A DNA stretch of 64,000 nt from Palaemon carinicauda (taxonomy: Eukaryota > Arthropoda > Malacostraca > Decapoda > Palaemonidae): assembly GCF_036898095.1 (NCBI RefSeq), contig NC_090765.1:36506798-36570797 (forward strand). The letters are read 5' to 3'. The translations under genes were made by a program, and so were the position numbers. A model generated the notes under the pieces. The model did no database searches. It was not told the DNA's origin and worked only from the letters and a program-made list of their open reading frames with translations. Positions 41,521 to 51,806 of the stretch are shown here, piece by piece (within the stretch, counting starts at the first letter, position 1; each line of letters opens with the position of its first letter).

Positions 41521-42261
41521 TTGTATTGTTCTCCGATTCCAGACCCAGCAGCAGTTCACGTGGATGCTTTTCTGCTGGATTGGTTCCATCTCGACCTGTA
41601 TGCATTCCCGCCGTTCAAGATTGTCAACAGGGTACTTCAGAAGTTCTCCTCTCACAAAGGGACACGGCTGACGTTGGTTGGCTCCGCTCTGGCCCGCGAG
41701 AGAATGGTTCTTAGAGGTACTGCAATGGCTGGTCGACATTCCCAGGACTCTTCCTCTAGGAGTGAACCTTCTAAGTCTACCTCACGTAAAGAAGGTACAC
41801 CCAATCCTCCACGCTCTTCGTCTGACTGCCTTCAGACTTTCGAAAGACTCTCAAGAGCTAGGGGCTTTTCGAAGGAGGCAGCCAGAGCGATTGCCAAAGC
41901 AAGGAGAACATCCACTCTCAGAATCTATCAGTCTCAAGGGGAAGTCTTCCGTAGCTGGTACAAGACCAATGCAGTTTCCTCAACCAGTACCACTGTAACC
42001 CAGATTGCTGACTTCCTGTTATATCTAAGGAAAGTAAGATCCCTTTCAGCTCCTACGATCAAGGGTTACAGAAGTATGTTGGCAGCGGTTTTCCGCCACA
42101 GAGGCTTGGATCTTTCCACCAACAAAGATCTACAGGACCTCCCTAGGTCTTTTGAGACCTCAAAGGAACGTCGGTTGTCCACTCCAGGCTGGAATCTAGA
42201 CGTGGTCCTAAGGTTCCTTATGTCATCAAGATTTGAACCTCTCCAATCAGCCTCTTTTTAG
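41521..42261 (+). pseudogene. Methyltransferase-like/recombinase N-terminal fusion, separate family A insertion
   Basis: 246 codons, same fusion and same terminal TAG as at 16840-17580 and 33820-34560. Motifs DAFLLDWFHLD, YAFPPFKIVN, SRARGFSKEA and APTIKGYRSML. Confidence 0.75.
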
Positions 42262-42892
42262 GACCTCACATTAAAAACTCTTTTCCTCGTGTGCTTGACA
42301 ACAGCTAAAAGAGTAAGTGAGATCCACGCCTTCAGCAGGATCATTGTTTTCACATCTGAAACGGCTACATGTTCCTTGCAGCTCGGTTTTTGCTAAACGA
42401 GCTTCCTTCTCGTCCTTGGCCTAAGTCGTTCGAGATCCCAAGCCTGTCCAACTTGGTGGGGAATGAACTGAAGAGAGTACTTTGCCCAGTTAGAGCTCTT
42501 AGGTACTATCTAAAAAGGTCTTAACCTTTACAAGGACAATCAGAAGCCTTATAGTGTGCTATCAAGAAACCTTCTTTTCCAAGTTCTAAGAACTCAGTTT
42601 CTTACTATTCAGGCTTCTGATTAGAGAAACACATTCTCATCTGAAGGAAGAAGACCTTGCTTTGCTGAAGGTAAGGACACATGAAGTGGGAGCTGTGGCT
42701 ACTTCAGTGGCCTTCAAACAGAGCCATTCTCTGCAGAGTGTTATGGATGCAACCTATTGGAGAAGCAAGTCAGTGTTCGCATCATTCTATCTCAAAGGTG
42801 TCCAGTCTCTTTACGAGTACTGCTACACCCTGGGACCATTCGTAGCAACGAATGCAGTAGTAGGCGAGGGCTCAGCCACTACATTCCCATAA
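42262..42892 (+). pseudogene. Recombinase C-terminal remnant, separate family A insertion
   Basis: Contains AKRVSEIHAF-coding sequence, stops near 42396 and 42523, and the last block 42662-42892 with the Tyr in FASFYLKGVQ. The second catalytic Arg is replaced (HEVG for HEVR). Inactive. Confidence 0.75.
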
Positions 42893-43609
42893 TCCCATAA
42901 CCTTTTAACCTTTCTCTTGAATACTTTTTATGGGTTGTACGGTCGGCTAAGAAGCCTTCCACATCCTTGTTGATTTGGCGGGTGGTCAATTCTTTCTTGA
43001 GAAGCGCCGAGGTTAAAGGTTGTGATGAGGTCCTTTAGTATGGGTTGCAGCCCTGTATACTTTAGCACCTTTGAGTTGATTCAGCCTTCCAAGAGGAACG
43101 CTGCGCTCAGTAAGGAAGACGATCTTATTAAAGGCAGAGTAACGGTTCAAGTCGACTTCCTTACCAGGTACTTATTATTTCATTGTTATTGTGGATAACT
43201 GATTATATGAAATACGGGATACTTAGCTATCCTTTAGTCTTGTACACTGGTTTTTCACCCACCCCCCTGGGTGTGAATCAGCTACATGATTATCGGGTAA
43301 GTTTAATATTGAAAAATGTTATTTTCATTAGTAAAATAAATTTTTGAATATACTTACCCGATAATCATGATTTAATTGACCCACCCTTCCTCCCCATAGA
43401 GAACCAGTGGACCGAGGAAAAAGTGAGGTGGCGTCAACAACAAGTACTGTAGTACCTGGCCACAGGTGGCGCTTGTGAGTACACCCCCTTCTAGTATAGT
43501 GATAGCTGGCGTATCCCTCCCGTAGAATTCTGTCGGGCAACGGAGTTGACAGCTACATGATTATCGGGTAAGTATATTCAAAAATTTATTTTACTAATGA
43601 AAATAACAT
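42893..43609 (+). repeat. 3' noncoding region, ICR and right terminal repeat, separate family A insertion
   Basis: Noncoding end 42893-43278, internal complementary region 43279-43369, right terminal repeat 43370-43609 ending GAAAATAACAT. Layout identical to 35192-35904. Confidence 0.9.
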
Positions 43610-44600
43610 ATTTACACAGCCAACTGGAAAAAAAAAGATCCTTGAGTATATTGCTTAATTATCTTACTCTAAATCTTTGACAGTGTATATCAAAACAGTG
43701 TGTCATTATCAGTCTACATGTGTGTTGGCAGTTGCAACCAGCCAACCTGCAAATATATTTGTAGTTGCAATCAGTGGGTTGATAGAAAGATAGAAATACA
43801 TTTTGTTATTACACTAATAACAACCTATTGTAAACGGTAGTTTCTGCCCTCCCTTCTTATCTGTTGGTTGATGTTGATATTATTAGTGTAAAATTATAGT
43901 ACTGAAAGGTTTAGTGACTTATCAACTGCGACAGCTAATAGTTGGTACTGTTGAACAGGTCTTTTTTTGTAAATTATTGTATTAGGTTCATTTTTTTTTA
44001 AATTGTGTCCATATATAAGACCTTTGTGTAAATTAGAATTTTCATATAGAAAAAGAAGTAAATTACTGGACATTTCCTTAGTTTTTAAGTATTTGAAGGT
44101 TATTTTGAATTTGTAAATGCTGTAACTAAGTCTCAGTTCTTGTTATTTATTTGTTACCAAAATGATATGTTCACAATTTGTGGATAGTTTAAAATTATTT
44201 ATAGATAGTGAGTAGTACATTATAGAACCTTTTGTGATTATATGGATAAGCACAATCCTTATACTGTAATTTAATTTGCTTCTATAACTAAGAAATAGTT
44301 CTTATTTGCCAGATATATTTTACAGGTTTCAAACTTTATGTGACAAATCTTGTAGTACATTATAGAACCTTTTGTGATTATATGGATAAGCACAATCCTT
44401 ATACTGTAATTTAATTTGCTTCTATAACTAAGAAATAGTTCTTATTTGCCAGATATATTTTACAGGTTTCAAACTTTATGTGACAAATCCAAGATTGTGT
44501 GTTAAAGGTATTTATGATAATAGTAGCAACAGAGTTCTCAAGTACTGTAGACCATAATTCCTTTGGTTTGTTTGTAAAAATTACCCCCTTTTATTTTTAG
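43610..44600 (+). other. Intron end with a perfect tandem duplication
   Basis: AT-rich intron sequence. Apart from the 140-bp duplication at 44212-44489 I see no coding or mobile feature. Confidence 0.55.
44212..44489 (+). repeat. Tandem duplication, period 140 bp
   Basis: GTAGTACATTATAGAACC through TTTATGTGACAAATC is repeated at 44352-44489. I see no difference between the two units, so it is recent or an assembly product. Confidence 0.9.
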
Positions 44601-44721
44601 GTAATAAAAGGTTTTGCTGGGAGCAGTTGGCCATATTTAGGTACAAACCTTACTTCACTTCATCTTGGTCCATGCCACAATTTCACTCATCAAACATGGA
44701 TAAATATTGGCAGTATGAAAA
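44601..44721 (+). CDS. Host gene exon f: leucine-rich repeats
   Basis: The acceptor TTATTTTTAG and donor GTAAGTG bound 121 nt. It starts in phase 0, joining exon e (LKIL then VIKGFAG), and leaves one base for exon g. It contains an LRR-like segment LTSLHLGPCHNFT. The segment lengths and splice phases of exons e and f (both 121 nt) suggest repeat-wise exon structure. Confidence 0.9.
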
Positions 44722-45291
44722 GTAAGTGTTTTATGTTGAACATGGTTAAATTGACAAAATTTTAGGATGTAGTTGATTGTTAAATCAAAATTCAATATTA
44801 GTAGAGGAAACCTTTGTCACAGTAATTTTTAACATTCAAGAACCTCCTTTGCTTACTCTAACTCCTGCATATGACAGCAGCTTCACCATCAGTTATCTTT
44901 GTAATTCTAGAATGTCAGCTATATTGCCCCTTCCCAGGTATAACATTGTCCCAGATTTCTAGAATTTGGCGAGAAGATACAAACAATCGTGCAATCATCA
45001 ATTCGTATTCTATGCATTGCTTTGAAAGTTTGTAAACATACCTCAGGTTAGATTGTTGCGCATGCTAAGCAAGGAGATTGTTATATATTCTTTAGTTCTG
45101 TCATTATCATTTTTAAAATACAAAGGGAGGAAATATACAAATCTATAAACAGTATTAATCAAGATTTCTCCATATTTTTTCTGGTAGTCTAAAACTTTTT
45201 ATGGTCATTGATTATTTGAAAGACAATATAGGAGCTATCATTATGGGAAATTTTCATGTTTTTTTTAATATATTTTGTTTCTTTTTTACAG
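44722..45291 (+). other. Intron, no feature seen
   Basis: AT-rich intron. An open frame at 44777-44962 has no homology that I recognise and no splice context. Confidence 0.5.
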
Positions 45292-45482
45292 ATCTCAGAG
45301 CTCTGTGGTTGGAAGAGGGAGGAACATCTAATGATAATCATATGGTTGAAGCTATAAGCCACCTATCTCAGTTGCGTCGTTTGTGCCTTTTTAATTTTAT
45401 GGTCGGAGTGAAATTGGGTATTGCTTTAAAGAGGCTGACAAAATTGGAACGTCTGTTTGTTCTTCAGAGTTCATCTGGTGAG
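45292..45482 (+). CDS. Host gene exon g: leucine-rich repeats
   Basis: The acceptor TTTTTTACAG and donor GTAAGTAG bound 191 nt. Two bases complete the Asn codon from exon f and 63 codons follow, ending in phase 0. It has clear LRR spacing: NLRALWLEEGG, LSQLRRLCLFNF, LTKLERLFVLQ. This is the strongest LRR signal in the gene. The repeats are irregular, as in substrate-receptor or F-box type LRR proteins, rather than the regular 24-residue extracellular type. Confidence 0.92.
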
Positions 45483-45893
45483 GTAAGTAGTCTTTGATTA
45501 ATTGAATTATGATTTTTTTATTGGATTGCATCTAATATAGTTATCTCAGCCAACAAATATTTAAAGAAGTAAGGGTGTCTGCAATGCCAACTTTTGGTTC
45601 ATATATTTAACCAAAGTTGAATGTCTTAGTGGTTTATTTTCATGAAATAAATTTGATTTGATATTGATACTATATTTGTTACTTTTACAGAGTAGAAAAT
45701 ACTGTAACTGTAATTGAAAAAACATTAAAAACACTAATTTAAGCACAGTTGGCTTCATGTATTTTAAGTACAGTTTTCTTCATGTATTTTGATGCACAAT
45801 ATGGTAATTTTAGGCAATTCTCAGCAACTTTGTAATGTGACTAAAAGAAAAATTACATTTACGAAATGGTATAATGAGGTCAATTTAGTCACT
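45483..45893 (+). other. Intron upstream of the LINE insertion
   Basis: AT-rich intron. Nothing recognised. Confidence 0.5.
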
Positions 45894-47877
45894 TGAAACA
45901 CCAGAATTGAAGAGACAGTGAAAGCTGGAAATGGAAGGTTGTTAAAAGGAGAGGAGGCAAGGAAAAGGTGGGCGGAATATTTTGAAAGTTTGCTGAATGT
46001 TGAGGATGATAGGGAGGCAGATATAATTGCTGTTCCAGGTGTTGAGGTGCCAGTGATGGGAGATGAGAATGAGAGAGGGATTACAATAGAGGAAGTGAGG
46101 AGAGCACTAGATGAAACGAGAGTAGGAAAAGCATCTGGTATGGATGGTGTGAAAGCTGAGATGTTGAAGGAAGGGGGTGTGACTGTACTTGGATGGTTGG
46201 TGAGATTGTTTAATGTGTGTTTTGTGTTGTCAATGGTACCAGTAGATTGGGTCTGTGCATGCATTGTACCACTATATAAGGGTAAGGGAGATGTGCATGA
46301 GTGTTGTAATTCAAGAGGTATTAGTTTGTTGAGTGTAGTTGGAAAAGTGTATGGTAGAGTACTGATTAATAGGATTAAGGATAAAACAGAGAATGCAATC
46401 TTGGAAGTACAGGGTGGTTTTAGAAGAGGTAGGGGTTGTATGAATCAGATTTTTACAGTTAGGCAGATATGCGAGAAATATTTAGCAAAAGGTAAGGAGG
46501 TGTATGTTGCGTTTATGGATCTGGAGAAAGCATATGATAGAGTTGATAGGGAAGCAATGTGGAATGTGATGAGGTTATATGGAGTTGGTGGAAGGTTGTT
46601 GCAAGCAGTGAAAAGTTTCTACAAAGGTAGTAAAGCATGTGTTAGAATAGGAAATGAAGTGAGCGATTGGTTTCCGGTGAGAGTGGGGCTGAGACAGGGA
46701 TGTGTGATGTCGCCGTGGTTGTTTAACTTGTATGTTGATGGAGTGGTGAGAGAGGTGAATGCTCGAGTGCTTGGACGAGGATTAAAACTGGTAGGCAAGA
46801 ATGATCATGAATGGGAGGTAAATCAGTTGTTGTTTGCGGATGATACTGTACTGGTAGCAGACACAGAAGAGAAGCTTGACCGACTAGTGACAGAATTTGG
46901 AAGGGTGTGTGAGAGAAGGAAGTTGAGAGTTAATGTGGGTAAGAGTAAGGTTATGAGATGTACGAGAAGGGAAGGTGCTGCAAGGTTGAATGTCATGTTG
47001 AATGGAGAGTTACTTGAGGAGGTGGATCAGTTTAAGTACTTGGGGTCTGTTGTTGCAGCAAATGGTGGAGTGGAAGCAGATGTACGTCAGAGAGTGAATG
47101 AAGGTTGCAAAGTGTTGGGGGCAGTTAAGGGAGTAGTAAAAAATAGAGGGTTGGGCATGAATGTAAAGAGAGTTCTATATGAGAAAGTGATTGTACCAAC
47201 TGTGATGTATGGATCGGAGTTGTGGGGAATGAAAGTGATGGAGAGACAGAAATTGAATGTGTTTGAGATGAAGTGTCTGAGGAGTATGGCTGGTGTATCT
47301 CGAGTAGATAGGGTTAGGAACGAAGTGGTGAGGGTGAGAACAGGTGTAGGAAATGAGTTAGCGGCTAGAGTGGATATGAATGTGTTGAGGTGGTTTGGCC
47401 ATGTTGAGAGAATGGAAAATGGCTGTCTGCTAAAGAAGGTGATGAATGCAAGAGTTGATGGGAGAAGTACAAGAGGAAGGCCAAGGTTTGGGTGGATGGA
47501 TGGTGTGAAGAAAGCTCTGGGTGATAGGAGGATAGATGTGAGAGAGGCAAGAGAGCGTGCTAGAAATAGGAATGAATGGCGAGCGATTGTGACGCAGTTC
47601 CGGTAGGCCCTGCTGCTTCCTCCGGTGCCTTAGATGACCGCGGAGGTAGCAGCAGTAGGGGACTCAGCAGTATGAAGTTTCATCTGTGGTGGAAATGTGG
47701 GAGGTTGGGCTGTGGCACCCTAGCAGTACCAGCTGAACTCGGCTGAGTCCCTGGTTAGGCTGGAGGAACGTAGAGAGTAGAGGTCCCCTTTTTTGTTTTG
47801 TTTCTTGTTGATGTCGGCTACCTCCCAAAATTGGGGGAAGTGCCTTTGGTATATGTATGTATGTATGAAACACCAGA
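45894..47877 (+). mobile_element. RTE-like LINE, 5' truncated, with 12-bp target duplication
   Basis: The insert 45906-47865 is flanked by TGAAACACCAGA on both sides (45894-45905 and 47866-47877). It carries the 3' part of a LINE ORF, a short 3' UTR and a (TATG)n tail at about 47849-47865. The endonuclease and 5' end are missing, which is typical of incomplete target-primed reverse transcription. The intact target duplication and intact ORF indicate a young insertion. It lies in the intron between exons g and h, on the same strand as the gene. Confidence 0.9.
45918..47606 (+). CDS. Reverse transcriptase of RTE-like LINE, 5' truncated
   Basis: 562 codons without interruption. The frame is open from the insertion point, so the first codon is not a genuine start. 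Motifs: GKASGMDGVKAEML, PLYKGKGD, RGISLLSVVGKVYGR, the first catalytic Asp in FMDLEKAYDRVDR (about residue 198), GLRQGCVMSPWLFNLY, the catalytic FADDTVLVA (about residue 305) and FKYLGSVV. The C-terminal part ends with LRWFGHVERM, common in RTE-type LINEs. RTE is my assignment from the motif set and the short 3' UTR with a simple tail. The apurinic endonuclease that should precede the RT is absent. Confidence 0.85.
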   Translation: MKAGNGRLLKGEEARKRWAEYFESLLNVEDDREADIIAVPGVEVPVMGDENERGITIEEVRRALDETRVGKASGMDGVKAEMLKEGGVTVLGWLVRLFNVCFVLSMVPVDWVCACIVPLYKGKGDVHECCNSRGISLLSVVGKVYGRVLINRIKDKTENAILEVQGGFRRGRGCMNQIFTVRQICEKYLAKGKEVYVAFMDLEKAYDRVDREAMWNVMRLYGVGGRLLQAVKSFYKGSKACVRIGNEVSDWFPVRVGLRQGCVMSPWLFNLYVDGVVREVNARVLGRGLKLVGKNDHEWEVNQLLFADDTVLVADTEEKLDRLVTEFGRVCERRKLRVNVGKSKVMRCTRREGAARLNVMLNGELLEEVDQFKYLGSVVAANGGVEADVRQRVNEGCKVLGAVKGVVKNRGLGMNVKRVLYEKVIVPTVMYGSELWGMKVMERQKLNVFEMKCLRSMAGVSRVDRVRNEVVRVRTGVGNELAARVDMNVLRWFGHVERMENGCLLKKVMNARVDGRSTRGRPRFGWMDGVKKALGDRRIDVREARERARNRNEWRAIVTQFR

Positions 47878-48017
47878 GTATTATTGTTATTCTTGTTTTG
47901 TGCTCTTCAAAGGATTAATACTGTACAATGATATTCCTTTTATCTACACAAATTCTTTTTATGGTTTTGTTAAAATTGGTATTTGCATCAATTTTATGAT
48001 TAAACATTTTTTAACAG

Positions 48018-48164
48018 GAAAGTATGGGAGTAAAGAACCACAACATGTTAGCTGTAACAGAACATCTGAAATATGTTGACGAGTTAGTTTGGGCAGTTTC
48101 CTCACAGGATGTCAAAGTCATCAATGGCGTGGATCACATGCATATATCAAGCCCAAAAGTTAAG
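48018..48164 (+). CDS. Host gene exon h
   Basis: The acceptor TTTTTTAACAG and donor GTATGG bound 147 nt, phase 0 at both ends. 49 codons link exon g (SSSGE) to exon i (SYPSLS). It encodes VTEHLKYVDELVWAV and DVKVINGVDH. LRR-like leucines are sparse here, which suggests the end of the repeat array. Slightly weaker donor (GTATGG) than the other exons. Confidence 0.82.
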
Positions 48165-48250
48165 GTATGGTTAACATTTACTTTTTAAATTGAGTTTTAA
48201 AAATTTTATAATGTTGTTATTTTAAAAGTAGAATTTTTTTCACTCATTTA

Positions 48251-48737
48251 TAGTACTTAGTAACCAAATTCCATTAGAATGATAAATAATAGTTTCATGC
48301 TTTAAATTGTTTGAATAGATTTTGAAGATCCCACACCCTTCAATACCTCTATTGTATTATTCTTATAATTATAATTCTTTCCCAATATGCATATGCTATA
48401 TACTTTGAAACTGGAGTTTTGGTGCAAAATAAAAGTAGAATTGGGTTTTTCTCAAGACATTGACCAACTCAAGTTAGTGAGCCAAATTCACCATTGTAGT
48501 ACTTAGTCACAAATTCCATTAGAATGATAAAAAATTGTTTTATGCTTTAAATTGTTTGAATAGATTTTAAAGATCCCACACCCTTCAATGCCTTTATTGT
48601 ATTATTTTTATAATTATAATTCTTTCCCACTATTCATGTGCTATATTCTTTGAAACTGGAGTTTTGGTGCAAAATAAAGGTAGAATTGGGTTTTTCTCGG
48701 GACATTGACCAACTCAAGTTAGTGCCCCAAATTCACG
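48251..48737 (+). repeat. Diverged tandem duplication, period 246 bp
   Basis: TAGTACTTAGT through CCAAATTCAC is repeated from 48497 with perhaps 5-8 percent differences by eye. Noncoding. Confidence 0.88.
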
Positions 48738-48829
48738 TTTATAAGGTGTGTAAAAGTGTTTGTTCACAAAACATAATTACTTCTATGAATCTTCCTGAAG
48801 TTAAACTGCTTTCTTCTTGAAGTTGGTTA

Positions 48830-49900
48830 AATGTTGACATTACTCACAAACTGAAAATTTTGTTGTAATTGCCCTACCCCCCATAGTGTTGTATTGACAT
48901 CATATGGTGGTGTATGGCAATATAGTACTATCGTGTGGGTAGATCATCTCTTTTTGTCCTTCTGTTGTTTCTTTGCCAAACGTTCATTAGATTTTTTTCA
49001 TGTTTCAGATTGTGATTTTTTACTAGGAAGTTCATGAAAAAATGCAATTTTTTAAAATAAAGTGGATGTCTTCTGGCTTTGCTGTCTTTTTGTGAAAGAT
49101 ATTCTTGGAATTTATTGTTGGGTGATGGTGATCCTCAGTCTCTCTGCATCACCTGCAGGGGGGCAAACTTGTGATTTGAATAACCTTTGTGAAGAATGTA
49201 GTTTCCTCTCAGTTCTTCTTATGAAGGATTATCTTCAATTAGTAAATGGTTATGTGAAATATTCATATCAGATGGAAGCCATCTTTCAATTCAGAGGAAA
49301 AGATGGAATTAAGGTTTCCGAAAGTATCTTTTTTGGATGCTTCCTAAGAAGGGGGTGTGACTATAGATTTTTTCCATCTGTCAGGGTGTTGGTCAAAGGA
49401 TGAATCAACATTACATATTGGTTCCTTGGAACTCTAGGTAGTCCTCAAGGCCCTTCAGGCGACGGGGAAATGCGTAGCAATATATCTGAAATGGGGGAAT
49501 CTGGTCTGAATCCCTCTTCCGGGTAGCAGATGATCTCTAATATTGGACAGTGCTGAGAGATGGTTTTTGTGTGTGTTTATGAGGAAATCGATCATGAATT
49601 GGCAACTATGCGGACGTCACAGATGTATTGAGTACCATTAGAAGCTATATTATTTGATGATGTTTGAAAAGTCAAATAAATCTTGTGTGTCAGCTAGGGG
49701 TTGGCTTACTCAAACAGTGAATACAATTGAAGCCGTCATAAAACTTCCATCGGATATAGTTGATGTTGATGAGTTGGAAGAACTGATGTATGAGGTCGAT
49801 GCCCATTTGGGAATCCTTGATAATACCCAACTTGGCTATGAAGAAATATTAAAAAAAAGCACTTTGATTTGGACATTAAAGAAGTTGGAGATTTGAGTGA
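48830..49900 (+). mobile_element. Decayed gag-like retroelement relic
   Basis: Its first half is related to 8400-9200. A frame at 49062-49403 contains TCDLNNLCEECSF and then MKDYLQLVNGYVKY, similar to TCQLEDRCEE and FEKYTHRL in the DIRS gag. A further frame at 49654-49896 reads SARGWLTQTVNTIEAVIK and a Leu/Glu-rich helix that resembles a retroelement gag N-terminal coil. Frames are broken. No RT remains. Confidence 0.45.
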
Positions 49901-50520
49901 TAGTGCTAAAAGGATAAGATAAGCTGCTACAAAATTGTATCAGTTTTGACTTCCCCACCACCTGTACTTCTGATTCTTGTTCTCTCTTCTCCTGCATCTC
50001 ATGTCTTTGGATTCGGTTTGTTGAGCTCGTCTAATACCTGTATTCTGTTTCTAGGTTAGAGTTGCCCAAATTTTTATTTCTAATGGCAAGCATTTGTGAT
50101 AAATACAGAGCCACCATACATGCCTGATCTTCCAGTATTAGCAAAGTTCACCTATCTATACTCCCTCTTGGAAGGTGAGTACTATTGAAGATTTCACACT
50201 TAATTGTGATTACCATTAAAGAACATATCTACAGTACTTTTTGAAATGCATTTCTTTTGAAAAGAGTAAATTATATGTGCTCATATATGAGGACTGTTAT
50301 TGTTAAGTTTACCTGGTATGCAGGGCAATATGTATTACATTTATAGGTTGCAGCGTCAGCTACTTCCTGATGTTTAAAGTTAGATAAACAGTAGCTTATG
50401 AAGTCTTCTTGACTCTGGTCATCCTTTCATAACTGCCTGCTGAGATAGAAATGAAGTGGGCCCGTGAATGTGAGGAGAAAGATAGTGACCTGAACTTTGC
50501 CTAAGAGATCTAGAGTCGAG

Positions 50521-50907
50521 ATGGATTGGAAGCGTTGTGTGTGTTGTCGTTAGTGTCTACAGACTTGTGTTGCCCTAAAGTGCCGAAAAAAGAAAAAGTT
50601 TCATAATTTCTACGCTACTTCTTGTCCAGGATGTAGATTTTTGGATGCTGGGATGTGTTGGTTAAATTTAGTATCCCTGAAAGAGAGCAGGAAACCCAGC
50701 AAGCTGGACTGTGTCTTTAGTTCTGGTGGGAAGGCCGCCACATTTAGCATCAAGGCTGGCATAATTCTATATGTTGTCCTATTGAGTCAGGTCAGTCTGT
50801 TGTGGTTGGTATTAAGGCTATCACTAGTGGTAAGAAAGATGTTAGAGGTAAAACTATTGTTACCCTTTTATGACTGCCTACAAAACATAAAGTTCTGGCA
50901 TTATTAG
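50521..50907 (+). pseudogene. Cys-rich ORF relic, probable retroelement ORF1
   Basis: From ATG 50521 one phase is open to 50907 apart from a TAG at 50551. The start has closely spaced cysteines (KRCVCCR, CLQTC, ALKCRKKKK, SCPGCRF), a layout like the zinc-rich start of the DIRS gag. Ser/Lys-rich sequence follows. It could be the ORF1 start of another retroelement family. A host exon is unlikely because there is no splice context and there is a stop. Confidence 0.4.
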
Positions 50908-51650
50908 CCCTGTCAAATGTAAGTGATGAATATGCTTGCAAAGGAGTTCTTGTAAGGAAGTATGTGACTCTAGTCTCGCCTCTTCTTTTGCAAGGAACAG
51001 GTTAAAGTTTTATGTTCTTGTTTTTATTGCTAGAATGATCTTATATTGTATATTTGAAGTACTATAGGGGTTTGGTTGCTCATTCACTACTACTTGGTCA
51101 TGCTTTGAGATTTGGGCTTCCCTATTTTGCCAGTTTTAGATGCTTTTTAGTCATATTCCAATTTTATAGCTTATAAGTTAAGACCTTGCAGCTTGATCCA
51201 TCTTACCCAAATAGAAACTTGTGCAGTTATAGATGGTGAAATTTTTAATAAGTTTTTTTCTATAATTTTCTACATATAAAAACCCGGTATCTTTACTTCT
51301 TTTTGTAGCAAATTACTTGTCCACACAAAGAATTATTTACTGATTGCTTTGTAGCTGGAGATCTTAAGGATGCATATGCTTACATTTCTCTAACTATTTA
51401 TTTGATTTCTGCCATTTTCTTTATCAAGATTTGTTTGTGTTAAATTTGTCGACCATGAATGTTGTCCGAATGTTTGTATGAAAAAATTCTGGTTTTTAGA
51501 AATGTACTTTTTCATATCACATACATACATTTCTTACATCATGAAACAAAATGTACGGTACTAACTTTACATGAATAAATTAAAATCTTTTGTGTGAAAA
51601 TATATACCTACTCTTTGTATTACTGTAATATTTTTCCCCTCTTATTCCAG

Positions 51651-51806
51651 AGTTACCCAAGTCTCTCAGCAAAGGAGAATGCTAGTGATCAGTGGCCCTT
51701 GAAGTTGATAGAAACTGTGGTCAAGCGCCATCTTCCTGTTACCAAAGTTCGCATAATGAAACTCGATCAAGCTGCTGCTACTCGTATGGCGTTATCCACT
51801 TTGTGA
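51651..51806 (+). CDS. Host gene exon i: C-terminus and stop
   Basis: The acceptor CTTATTCCAG is followed in phase 0 by 51 codons and TGA at 51804-51806. The C-terminal peptide contains WPLKLIETVVKRHLP and ends MALSTL. The phase agreement of all seven exons from 7462 to here makes this a single gene model, although two of the introns are filled with mobile elements. Confidence 0.9.
   Translation, partial: SYPSLSAKENASDQWPLKLIETVVKRHLPVTKVRIMKLDQAAATRMALSTL

Larger units (their letters stand above)
37003..43609 (+). mobile_element. DIRS-like retrotransposon, family A, separate insertion
   Basis: A 6.6-kb element with the same ends as 30091-35904 but different flanks, so an independent insertion in the same intron and orientation. 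It has about 0.8 kb extra in the 5' leader, a longer gag-like block with a PALAP repeat, thirteen 16-bp units and no hAT terminus. It shares the gag/RT deletion junction, the methyltransferase/recombinase frame fusion and the TAG in the recombinase. Defective. Confidence 0.93.
48165..51650 (+). other. Last intron, with tandem duplication and retroelement relics
   Basis: A 3.5-kb intron. It holds the 246-bp duplication at 48251-48737, the gag-like relic at 48830-49900 and a Cys-rich relic at 50521-50907. The remaining stretches (49900-50520 and 50908-51650) show nothing I recognise. Confidence 0.6.

Noticed and set aside
44777..44962. 61-codon frame in the host intron
   Set aside because: No splice signals that fit the gene model and no homology.
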